From Caenorhabditis remanei (lineage: Eukaryota; Nematoda; Chromadorea; Rhabditida; Rhabditidae): DNA of 64,000 nucleotides. The notes under the pieces are model-generated. The model had not been told where the DNA came from, made no database searches, and saw only the letters and a list, made by a program, of their open reading frames with translations. Made by a program: the position numbers and the translations under genes. The DNA is taken from positions 21,514,001-21,578,000 of the forward strand of contig NC_071332.1 of assembly GCF_010183535.1 (NCBI RefSeq). Direction: 5' to 3'. Positions 1 through 10,500 of this stretch are shown here, piece by piece. The number at the start of each line of letters is the position of its first letter. Within the stretch, counting starts at the first letter, position 1.

Positions 1-9
1 TCCTCGATT

Positions 10-2303
10 TCATCCCCCAAATGCACTCCATGCCGTACCCATCTCATCGGCGACCATATAGCGAACGAGTTGTTGATTGGACAGTGCACACGGATCGACT
101 CCTCCCTCCGTTTTGTCAGTTTTCTCGTGTTTCAGCAAATGTTCTCGGAAGTGTCGTTGAGATTTCGAAGTGAATTTACACTTTCCAAATGGACATCCGT
201 ACGTCGCCGATCGACCAGCGTGTCGTTGTCTGAAAATTATCTGGGGTGCCTTTGACGCGTTTTTCTGGCTTTTCAAGTGGCTGGTGCACCTGAGACGCGT
301 TCTGAGTGCATTTCTGAGCGGATTTTGACTATCTGACGCGTCTTTAGCGCGTTTTCAAAGTGAAGATTTTCACGATTTTTTAGCGCAAAAAGTTGGATTT
401 TTCAGAATTTTTGAGTCTAGAAAACGCTGAAAATCAGTATTTTTCAGCCTAAAATGTGATTTTTAGCAGTTTTCAGCCTAAGAATGAAAAAAGTTTTGAC
501 TATCTGGTGCGCCCTAAGCGCGTTTTTGTGCAAAATTTGGAGCGCCTTCAACGCGTTCTAAACTTGAGGCCCCTGGTGTGTCTTTGGCGCGTTTTTCTGA
601 CTTTTTAAGTGGCTGGGGCACCTCTGACGCGTTCTGAACGCATTTCTGAGCGGATTTTGACTATCTAGATGGTCTGTGTGTCTGTGCGTCCAGATGTCTA
701 TTTTTCGGCGGCTGAAAATAGACCAAAAATCGGCGTTTCAGCTGGAAAATATGAAAAAATAGAGATTTTTCAAGCAAAAACAGGCGAAAAATAGGATTTT
801 CAGCGAGAAAATAGGGAAAAATCGGTATTTTTCATCTAAAAAGAGGACATCTGGATCCCTGGACACACAGACACAACCCCCAACTCAATGAGAAAATTGG
901 GAGTTGTCTGTGTGTCCAGATGTCCAGATGACCATTTTTAGATGAAAAATTCCTATTTTTTCATATTTTCTGGCTGAAAATCCGAATTCCGGCCAATTTT
1001 TACTTGAAAAAGTTCTATTTATTCATATTTTCGGATTAAAAATCTTATTTTTGGCCATTTTTTCAGCTGAAAACCCCAATTTTTCCATATTTTCAGCCCA
1101 AAAATCACCCCAACTCACTGTACATGACTCTGATAACCGGCCGGCTCCATATAGGCATCTTCACAATACGGACACCGATAGCCCCATTCGGTTTTCGGCG
1201 TGTGATTTCGAAGTTTGTGACGGTGTAACGTCATTTGGCTCGCTGGAAATCCGATTTTTTAGTGATTTCTTGGTCAAAAATCACATTTTTGACCGAAAAA
1301 CCCACTTTTTCCGCGTTTTTTCGGTCAAAAACCACCCAAAAACACCCGAAAAACCCATTTTTCCCTCAATTCAATTACCTGCTGCATAGGCGCAGTGCTC
1401 GCACTGAAATGGGCGGGACTTGGTGTGTATATTCATGTGTTCGGTGAACGATCGTTTCGACGATAACTCCTTTCGGCACTCCCTGCAAATTCCGGAAAAT
1501 TCAAAAAATTTCAATTTTAGGGTGGCTGGAGCGCCGTTGACGCGTTTTTTTTCTTGGGAAAAGTTGAAAAAAATGGTATAAAATATGTTTTTGATTAATT
1601 CTTTGAATGGATTTTTAGTCTGGGGCACCTTTGGCGCGCTCAACACCCTGAAAATCAAAAAAAAAAGAGAGTCTGGCGCGCTTTCGACGCGTTTTTCGGA
1701 TATCACTTCCCAGTTGGAAAAATCGACGAAAAACCTCATTTTGATCCTTTTCAGTGTCGAAAATGCTGAAAATAACGCTATTTTTATGATTTTTAAGCTT
1801 AAAATCCTCAAAATTCAAAGAAAAATTGAGTCTGGCGTGCCTTTGACGCGTTTTTCGGAATCTTCGAGTATTCTGTGCCAATGTTTTAATTTTTCCGGGT
1901 TTCTCTTCCTTTGGGGCGCCTTGAGCGCCTATTACAGCGTGGAATTCATTTTTAAATAAAAATTTGAGTCTGGCGTGCCTTTGCCGCGATTTTTCTGGGG
2001 AAATCGCTCAAAATACCGAGTTTTTGATCAATTTTTCTCGAATTTTCGGTGTCTGGCGTGCCTTTCACGCGTTTTTCATCCTCTACATACGTGCAAGTCC
2101 ATGTCTGTTTCATCGCCTTTCCGGCAGACGTCTGTCGAATTTTTTGTGGCGTCGGAAGGCTTAAAAGCACGTTGTTCGGGAAGGAAGGACCCGGATTCAT
2201 GCCGTAATTCTGCCAGTTTTCCTGAAATTCAGCTGAAAAAATTAGATTTCCGCGGAAAATGGGGGCCACAAACCTTGCTGAACAGTGGCTCATTGATGGA
2301 CAT
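10..2303 (-). CDS. C2H2 zinc-finger protein, four fingers, 202 aa
   Basis: Model: complement of 2274-2303, 2091-2221, 1379-1482, 1119-1242 and 10-229. All five exons join in phase with GT/AG borders, and the stop is at 10-12. The protein has a ~50-residue leader, then four tandem fingers of the form C-x2-C-x12-H-x3-4-H; the last has C-x4-C spacing (CPFGKC). Fingers 1, 2 and 3 are each split across two exons. Tandem C2H2 fingers normally bind nucleic acid, so a nuclear DNA- or RNA-binding role is inferred. The chosen ATG lies 11 bases after a TTTTCAG acceptor with no obvious upstream exon, which fits spliced-leader trans-splicing. A further 5' exon cannot be excluded. Introns are filled with ACGCGT-containing repeats. 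I do not recognise the ortholog. Confidence 0.8.
270..2080. repeat. Degenerate ACGCGT/GGCGC repeats in zinc-finger gene introns
   Basis: The introns contain many imperfect copies of a phrase like 'GGCGCGCCTTTGACGCGTTTTT' shortened and mutated, for example near 280-310, 540-620, 1525-1550, 1620-1700, 1840-1860 and 1970-1990. A reversed version forms a denser array at 10.9-11.9 kb. Between about 660 and 1080 there are also two inverted blocks around 'GTCTGTGTGTCCAGATGTC'. Confidence 0.6.
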
Positions 2304-2714
2304 GTATTTGTGGTCTGAAAATTTGCAGTTTTTTGAGGTTTTTGTGGGTTAAGAGTGTTCTAGAAAAATTCCAGCGTGTTTTCTGAGTATTTTCAATCAA
2401 AAAATCGCGAAAAATGATGGAAAATTGATGTTTTTAGTGTAAAAATCGCAAAAAATGGACTTTTTGTTGGTATGCTGCAAACGCGCTCCATTTGACTGTG
2501 TGAAGTGAAATTGGCGGGAGGTTTGAATTTTAAAAGCGGGGAAAATAAGTTTGCAGGTCTAAAAACGACAAAATTAATGGATTTGAATGGTTCAAAATGG
2601 AAAAAATATTGAAAAATAATAAAAAATCTGATTTTATTGTTAGAACATTTAAAAAAACGAAAAATTCCCTCTTTTTTTCCAGAAAAAAACACAAATTTCT
2701 GTTTTACAGTGGCT

Positions 2715-3025
2715 TTGAAAGTCTGTAACTCCGCTCCTTTTAACCAATACGTCTATATTTTGACATGCTTACTAAACAAGTCATGGGCTATAATTTTATA
2801 GTTGACAACTTTTTGATAGCTCCGCCCACTTTTGAGATGTAGCTAGTGGAAGTTTTAAAATGCTGAAAATTTGAGTTTAAACCCCCCGTATCTCAAAAAT
2901 GGCCGGAGCTACAAAAACGTTGTCAACTAGGAAAATGTAGCCCTTGGTTTGTTTGGTGTACGTACCAAAAATTGGGAAGTAGGGATTAAAAGGGGCGGAG
3001 CTACGGGTGTTTGTCGGATTTTCAA
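2715..3025. mobile_element. Foldback MITE, 'GCTCCGCCCAC' family, copy 1
   Basis: Two inverted halves each contain the phrases 'GGGCTA..ATTTT.TAGTTGACAAC' and 'GCTCCGCCCACTTTTGAGAT'. The second half is the reverse complement of the first (CTCAAAAATGGCCGGAGCT). No coding capacity. Related copies occur at about 6.75, 13.6-16.1, 56.2, 58.7 and 62.8-64.0 kb. Confidence 0.7.
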
Positions 3026-3670
3026 TTCAAGATGAGGTTGACATGATATAACTAGTTATAACTCCATAGGGATTGGGTCTAGAAAAAAGTGGTAAACTGC
3101 AAAAATGCAGTTAAAGATTTGTTCTATCTATTGGTGTAAATTTTATTATGATTGGAGCAAGTTGGGGATTCACGATGGGATCTTAAACTTAGGGGACATG
3201 TTTCAACCTTCAACTGGCCGTAACTTCCTTCAACTCGCATCGATTTCGCTCAAATTTTCTCACAATCTGAAAACACAGTTTTTCTCCATTTTTCACACTC
3301 AAAACTCTCCAGTTTCCCACTTTTTCCCAGTTTCCCGTCGCTTTTGCGGCGCATCTCCAGGTGCTCACTCCCCTCCAGCGGAGCCACAACTGTTGTCCGT
3401 ATGCCATCCGCCGCCTCCAACAAGAGATATCTAAATCTCTCTCAATTTTCCCTCTGATCTCTTCGTAAATGATATACCTTTACTACCAGTGAGAGAGCGA
3501 GAGAGTATTGAGACCCAAAGAGACGCAGAGAAAGAGAGAAAAGGGGGCTCCGTGTGGGAAAGAGCTCTCGGGAGAAGAGAGAATGTTTGCTCTTTTTCCC
3601 GCCAACTTTTTTTTTTCTACTTGCCGATGTTTCTTCCCTTCAAAACTCTCCACACGGTTTAGTTTGCGGT

Positions 3671-3846
3671 ATTATGAATTCATTTTTATCTGTGCATGGG
3701 AAGACCGCGCCGCACTCGCGCGACGGCCACGCCCACTCCCATTTTAACGCTGCGTTCCATTTTGAACACTGTCGAAAAAAATGGGCGTGGCCGCCGCGCG
3801 AGTGCGGCGCGGTCTTCCCATGCACAGATAAAAATGAATTCATAAT
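3671..3846. repeat. GC-rich perfect-stem hairpin
   Basis: The sequence from 3671 (ATTATGAATTCATTTTTATC) reappears in reverse complement ending at 3846. The stem is about 75 bases and the loop about 25. The inner stem is GC-rich (CCGCGCCGCACTCGCGCG), unlike the AT-rich surroundings. Probably a small non-autonomous foldback element. Confidence 0.8.
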
Positions 3847-4316
3847 AATCCGAGTATATTCCGCTTTTAAAACTTTTTGACTCGAGTTTTTTGAACTTCT
3901 GACCTATTTCTCACTTCCAGATCCACTCCTGGCCTTAAAAACTCGAAATTCTTATACCAATCGATAGATAATGTCTTAAACTACACTTTTGTAGTTGAGC
4001 ACTTTTTCGTAGCTGCCTTCCCTGGCGCGCTGTGGGCGCGTTAAGGTCGGCGACCTGAAAGAGGGGGACAGCAACAGCGCTCTACCGCACTTTTAGCTTA
4101 GTAACCGGTAATCAGTGTATACATTATGTTGTTGTTTTATGTCAGATGACTGAAGGCGTGAGAATTTGGAAAATTGAAGGAATTTCGAATTCCCACGAAA
4201 AGAGTAGACATGTTTAGGGGGAAAGAGTGGGTGCTAATAAGCAGGTACACACCTCGACACTCAAAACGCGCTATCTCAGCAATCTTTTGAGCTACAGAGA
4301 ATCTGAAGATTGATTC

Positions 4317-5400
4317 AGAATCCTCAAGATTTCAGCTTTCCAGGCATGTAACTTTTATATGGTTTGCACTTTTTTAAGTAGTCGCTGCGCAACCGCAACG
4401 CCGATGAATTCTGTAACCTCGTTTGCTCCGTTAGATACTTTTGCCTTCCTATCTCTGCCAATTTTCGACCGATTTGAATTCTGAAAACTGATTCAGAATC
4501 CTCGTGAATTCAGCTTCAGTCATATAAAAATTGTAACAAAAAACTTATTTCCTGCCAGTTCCCGTCAAGGTTAAGGGCTACCATCGGCAGGACTAGAAAA
4601 GCGCGCCTCACAAAGTCCTTCATATCTCGGCGAGTTTTCCACCTATCGAAATTCTGAAAACTGATTCAGAATCCTTATAACCTTCCCTTCTCTGTCCCAT
4701 TTTTGAAACCCGTGTATGCGATTGTCTCCAACCCGAAAACGCCCTTCCACCTCATTCCTTCTTCAAGAGACTAAACAGTCGGCCATATTCAATGCCCTCT
4801 ATCTCACCGAGTTTTCAACTTAAAAAGAATTTGAAAGCAGATTCAGAATCCTCAAGATTTCAGCTTTCCAGGCATGTAACTTTTATATGGTTTGCACTTT
4901 TTTAAGTAGCCGCTGCGCAACCGCAACGCCGATGAATTCTGTAACCTCGTTTGCTCCGTTAGATACTTTTGCCTTCCTATCTCTACCAATTTTCGACCGA
5001 TTCGAATTCTGAAAACTGATTCAGAATCCTCGTGAATTTAGCTTTTTAGTCATATACGAATTGAAACAAAAACTTATTTCCTACCTGTTCCCTTCAAGGT
5101 TAAGGGCTACCATCGGCAGGACTAGAAAAGCGCGCCTCACAAAGTCCTTCATATCTCGGCGAGTTTTCCACCTATTTGAATTCTGAAAGCATTCAGAATC
5201 CTCAAGATTTCAGCTTTCCAGACATGTAACTTTTCTATGGTTTCCACTTTTTTTAGTAGCCGCTGCGCGACCGCAACGCAGCATGTAACCTCGTTTTCCC
5301 CCGTTAGATACTGTTGCCTTCCTATCTCTGCCAATTTTCGACCGATTTGAATTTTGAAAATTGATTCAGAATCCTTGTAAATTCAGCTTTCCAGTCACAA
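4317..5400 (+). repeat. Tandem duplication, ~528-bp unit with a third truncated copy
   Basis: The block starting CAGAATCCTCAAGATTTCAG at about 4318 recurs about 528 bases later (near 4846) and a third time, truncated, near 5196. The copies share phrases such as 'GTAGTCGCTGCGCAACCGC' and 'CTCCGTTAGATACTTTTGCC' with few differences. No coding potential is evident. Confidence 0.8.
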
Positions 5401-5725
5401 ACTCAGAATCTGTCCATCTCTCCATCCGACGCGTTCCCCCCATCTCCAAGAGTCCCTCAAAAAAGTACTGCAGGCCCTGCAGTTCCCAGAAACCCCTCGG
5501 GACCATTTTCTTTTCTTTTTCAACATTTTTCTAAAGTTGACTCAACTTTTGAATGACATTCCAAAAGAAGACTTGAACTTTTTCGTTTCGAACTCATTTT
5601 CTCTTTTTGAGGCACTTTTTAGAGCAATTAGGGACCCTAATTAGGCCAATTTTTGCTGAATTTCTCGAATTTTTTGGTCATTTTTCTTATTTTTCCCTTC
5701 CTTACCCACTTTTCCCACATTCCAG

Positions 5726-7320
5726 ATGATCCAGGAGTGGTCTCTGGACGTCGGCGAGTTCAATCTCGTCCTAATCGTCTTCTCGTCAGTCGTCGTCACT
5801 CTCGCTCTAATCGCAATCGTCATACTGTACTGTTGGATGAGTTGTGGGTGTTGTAAACGGAAAAGTGTGCGACGTCACAGTAATATTCCACACGTTATGA
5901 TCACACAGCACAGGGATAAGTAAGTGCGCTCTGTTGATAATCTGCATGAAATACTCGAAAAATTGATGAAAAACAATGAAAAAACGGTTAGAATTTGCAA
6001 AAATATACTTTTAAATACCCGAAAATCACAAAAAATCGGCTGAAATCTTTCGAAAACATGCAAAAATCGCTGAAATCGGTAAAAATCGTTTGAAATTCTC
6101 GAAATTTGAATTTCAATCGGTAGAAAGTGCGCTCTGTTGAGAAAAAATGAAACAAATGACTGAGATTTATCTAGTTTTAGCCACTTTATTCATTTAGCTT
6201 TAAAACACAGGGAAAATATAGAAAATTGATAAAAAATGGGTAAAATCGGTTGAAAAACTCGAAATTCGAATTTTAACCAGCAGAAAGTGCGCTCTATCGA
6301 TAACTTACCTAAAAATGCCGGAAAAACCCAAAAAATTGGCAGAAATGGTTTGAAAACATGCGAAAATTGGCTAAAACCGGTTGAAAAACTCGAAATTCGA
6401 ATATTATCCGGTAGAAAGTGCGCTCCATTGATAATATTCATAAAACTGCCTCAAAACCGCAGGAAAAAGACTAAAATTGACAAAGAATGACTGAATATCA
6501 CAAAAATCGGCTTAAATCTATCGAAAACATGCGAAAAATCACTGAAATCGGTAAAAATCGGTTGAAATTCTCGAAATTTGAATTTTAATCGGTAGAAAAT
6601 GCGCTCTATTGATTAAATACTTAAAGTTTACCTAGAATATGTTTCTGACCCTCAAAAACACCAAAAAACTAGTTTAAAATTATCAAAAAAAATCTAAAAT
6701 CCAAAAACAACGATTGCAAACGCGCTCCATTGACAATTCACCTCTCCAGCACCCGTAGCTCCGCCCCCTTTTACCCCATTAGTTCAGTTTTTGGTACATA
6801 CACCAAACAGACCCAGGGCTACATTTTTGTAGTTGACAACTTTTTGATAACTCCGCCCACTTTTTGAATTTTCAGCATTTTTCAATTCCCACTAGCTATA
6901 TCTCAAAAGTGGGCGGAGCTATCAAAAAGTTGTCAACTACAAAAATGTAGCCCTTGGTCTGTTTGGTATATGTACCAAAAATTGAGAAGTGGGGGTAAAA
7001 GGGGGCGGAGTTACGAATGCAGGAGAGGTGAGTTGTCAATAGAGCGTTAAAATTGAAAAAAAAAACTCGATTTTAACTATTTTTGTGATTTTCAGACATT
7101 TTTACTTGTCTTAGTCGCTTTCCGGCGCTTTTAAGACAGTTTTAGCTGATTTTAACCGATTTTCAGCCAATAAAAGTGGGCGTGGCCTAATTTCCCAATT
7201 TCCAGGACGCCGCTCTCCATCGATTGTCCGGATCTTGACTTTATCGACGCTCGCAACACAAATTTGGTCTCCTCAACAGTTCAAGTGGATTCAGTTCATC
7301 AGACGCCGACTCTTTCTTAA
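5726..7320 (+). CDS. Small single-pass membrane protein, 102 aa
   Basis: Model: 5726-5919 joined to 7206-7320, in phase (AA|G codon). Residues ~13-35 form a strongly hydrophobic segment (LVLIVFSSVVVTLALIAIVI) followed by a Cys cluster (CWMSCGCC) and a basic stretch (KRKSVRRH). That pattern suggests a type III or type I single-pass protein with a palmitoylatable juxtamembrane Cys motif and a ~60-residue cytosolic tail ending PTLS. The tail has no recognised domain. The ATG directly follows an ATTCCAG acceptor, so the mRNA is probably trans-spliced or has an unseen 5' exon. The 1.3-kb intron holds tandem repeats and a foldback element. Its 3' end faces the KIX gene 232 bases away. Function unknown. 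Confidence 0.7.
5925..6625 (+). repeat. Intronic ~140-160-bp repeat series ending GTGCGCTCTRTTGA
   Basis: About five imperfect copies in the membrane-protein intron share 'TTGAAA..CTCGAAATT.GAATTT' and then 'GGTAGAAAGTGCGCTCTGTTGA'-like phrases, near 5925, 6110, 6280, 6410 and 6590. Short relatives of the end phrase (GCGCTCCATTGACA) occur at about 2475, 6720, 12930 and 14280. Confidence 0.65.
6732..7041. mobile_element. Foldback MITE, 'GCTCCGCCCAC' family, copy 2
   Basis: Inverted ends 'ATTGACAATTCACCTCTCC' (left) and its near reverse complement (right) enclose mirrored 'GTAGCTCCGCCCCC' and 'GGGCTACATTTTTGTAGTTG' phrases. It lies in the intron of the small membrane-protein gene and has no coding capacity. 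Confidence 0.75.
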
Positions 7321-7552
7321 ATTTCTTTTTTTTGAAGTTTTTTTTTGAAAAATTTGAAAAAATCAAAAATCAATCGATAACGTCTTTCCGCCTTTCTACC
7401 TTTCTATTATCGAAATATAAATGTCGGAACTTTTTTGTTGCGACAATATATGTATCAATTTTTCTGAAATTGTTGAAAAAATTAATAAAAAATCAATAAA
7501 TCCTTCGAAAATCCATAATTTTTACACAAAAAATGGCAAAAAAAGTGACAAA

Positions 7553-10500
7553 TTATTCAATATTTATAGTGTTGGGACACGAAATCATTCGAATCGTCAT
7601 GTGTGGATCCTCTGCGGGTTCCCGATTCGAGTATCTCGCCATCACGATTTTCCGATTGTTGGGACCACGGCGGACCAGTTTTCGTCGTTGTTCTGCCTGG
7701 AAGACTACATGGAATTGCACAAAATTGGAGAGAAAAATCAATGAAAATCGCTTTTTGGGGTTGAAAATAGCGACTGAAAATTGCAAAAATTGGTATTTCT
7801 GGGTTAAAAATCGGTTTCAAACCATCGAAAATCGTCAAAAATTGCCAGAAATTGAGGAAAAAGCACTAAAAGATGTTAAAATCGTCAAAAATTGCCAGAA
7901 ATTGAGGAAAAAGCACTAAAAAAATGTTAAAATCGTCAAAAATTGCCAGAAATTGAGGAAAAAGCACTAAAAAATGTTAAAATCGTCAAAAAATTAAAAA
8001 TGTATATTCGATTTTCGCTATTTTCAACGCATTTTGAGTAATTTTCAACGGTTTCAAACAAATTTTTCACGAGAAATGCCAAATTTTTTATGATATTTAA
8101 CATTTTTGAGTGCCATTTCCTCAATTTCTGCCTATTTTCGATCGTTTGAAATCGATTTTTCACCCCTAAAATGCCAATTTTTTTGCCAATTTCAGCAGAT
8201 TCTTGGTGATTTTCAAACTATTTTGGCAATTTTCCGGCTAATTTCGTTCTCAAAAAATTATTTTCAGTGATTCTCAGGCAACTCGATGTTAGTCTAATTA
8301 GACAACCGAAGTCTAATTAGACAGAACACCAATCTAAAGACAATCTAACTAGATTAGCTCGAATTCCAAGGCGCGATCGCTGTGCGCGCAATCACAATCA
8401 TTTGCGCATATTATTTTTTATTAAATAAATATATTTTTTTAATTTGTTGAGCCTATATAATCTTTCCAAGCATTTATTCTTGTTTTTTTCGCTGTATTAA
8501 ATTCTGAAACTGTCAAGATTTTCCTCAATATATGTTTTTAAGGAACAAAAATCATTTCGGTTCATTATTTGCTAATAATTATGTTGTTTAAGAATATCTT
8601 TTTTCCAGCGTAATATGTCGAAGAGACATGAAAGATTGACAACTGGTGTGATATTGAATCGTGTGCAGAGGAAAAGCAAACGGGTCAAAACAGCGGCAGT
8701 TAATTCTACTCATGTCTGTGCAGTTTTCGGACGGTGACTTCAGATCAAACAAAAGAGATGAGCAAGATGAAAATCTTTGGAGTTGTCTTGAATCTGAGAC
8801 GCTTGCCAATTATGAAAATGCATTTTCCCGAAGTTAAAACTATGAAAATATGCCTTTTATTCTTTTTAGAAAATGACTGCCGGTCAACCACAAAATATCG
8901 AACGCGATGAGGAGACAACTAATATGTACAATTTCATGATTGAAAAAGCGAAAACCCCCGGAATCTCCGTTGAAAATCAAAAAATTGTATGAAGAATTTC
9001 AGGCAGAAACGAAGAGGACGCTCACAATCAATAGCTTGTGTATACAACGTAAGAATAAATCAGTTCGATGTCATAAAATTTCCTAATTAATTTTTACAGA
9101 ATCATTGAATATCGTGTAAAAATTCATGAACTCGAAAATATGGACGAAGAGACGAAAATTCGAATGATATTCGCTTTGAGCGCTCCGATCGACAGTGGTT
9201 TTCTTGTTAAAATTAAGGAATCTGATGACGTTCAAACAGATCATGCACGGAGAACTACTGAATACACAACGAAAGAAGGCGGTTTCGAATTGAAAGGAAC
9301 TTATGTAAGTGCACCGGTGTATATTGGTAGCAATTCGTGCATTTTCAGCTGTGGCCACATTGTTTGAGTCAAGAAAGAGAGAAGAGAACGCTGGAGTTTC
9401 TGGCAAGAAAATCAATGACGACCGATTTGACTGCATTTATAACAGATTTCCAAAATTACACTCAGACATCAGTCTCACTCTTGACATTAGAGCAAGGTTT
9501 TAGAAAGTTTGCAACGCAAAACGAAATAATCGTCAAATTCAGATATCGGACCATCAAAAGACATTTGCATTCGTCTTCCAGCAACCACGCCCGTTCCACA
9601 GACACCAAAAAATCAACGGACTGGACAAACGCCAATCAAAACGACAAAGGAATAAACAAATTTGTAGAAAAATTTCACATCTATTCTCTAGTTTTGTTGT
9701 TTTTCCAATAAGTTTTCTTTTTCTGTTGATTTTTCCGTATTTTTTAATAAAATTTTATACGAAAATCCAGCAAAATTCAATTCAAAAAAGCGATAATAAT
9801 TAGATTGAAACGGAATCTAGCTAGATTGTTTGTGAGTCGCATTAGACAAAATGCTAGTCTAATTAGACGAAATGCTAGTCTAATTAGACGGAATGTCAAT
9901 CTAACTGGGTCGCGTTAGTCTCGCATTTTACTACAATTAGATTACCATTTTGTCTAATTAGATTGATATCGAGTTGCCTGAGTTTTTGAGATCGGAAATA
10001 GCCCGGAAATAGACAAAAATAGCTTGAAAATCACTAGGAATCAACTGAAATCGGCTGAAAATTGACATTTTGAGGTAAAAATCGGGTTCGAACGATCGAA
10101 CACCGCCATAAATTGAGGAAATCACACTCAAAAATGTTAAAAATCATCAAAAATTTGGCATTTCTCGTGAAAAATCTGTTTGAAACCGTTGAAAATCACT
10201 CAGAAATCGACGAAAATCGAGTAAAAATCCCAAAATTTTATCAAATTTCAGCAAAAAAACGCATTTTTTCCATCAAGAATGCCATAGCAGTGTCGATTTA
10301 CGCCGTAAATCTACACGGATTTTCGACTATTGAACGCTTGATGGCCGAGTTTCTGCAAAAATTCGGCCACCGGGAAGCGAATTTAGCAGAAAATACAAGA
10401 TTTTGGATACAAATCTATGAATTTCATCGATTTTTCCGGTGATTTTCAGCGATTTTTTCGGAAATTTCATCGATTTTTCTGGAATTTTCATCGATTTTTC

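Larger units (their letters stand above)
2304..5725. other. Intergenic region, no gene seen
   Basis: Between the divergent zinc-finger and membrane-protein genes I see only repeats: a foldback element near 2.7-3.0 kb, a purine-rich GAGAGA tract near 3490-3600, a GC-rich hairpin at 3671-3846 and a tandem duplication at 4.3-5.4 kb. Open frames here are short and lack domain features or splice support. Confidence 0.55.
8273..9982. mobile_element. DNA transposon with GTCTAATTAGAC subterminal repeats, carrying an SPK gene
   Basis: The terminal inverted repeats are CTCAGGCAACTCGAT (8273-8287) and its exact reverse complement at 9968-9982. Just inside both ends are several copies of the self-complementary 12-mer GTCTAATTAGAC (about 8295 and 8312 on the left; about 9840-9960 on the right). 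No transposase is visible, so it would be non-autonomous. The cargo is a host-type SPK gene. The target duplication is unresolved; flanks are T-rich on both sides. It sits in the KIX gene's second intron. Confidence 0.75.

Noticed and set aside
7421..7919. Plus-strand frames after the membrane-protein gene
   Set aside because: They are antisense to the last KIX exon (7553-7696), whose phase and splice acceptor fit the minus-strand gene.
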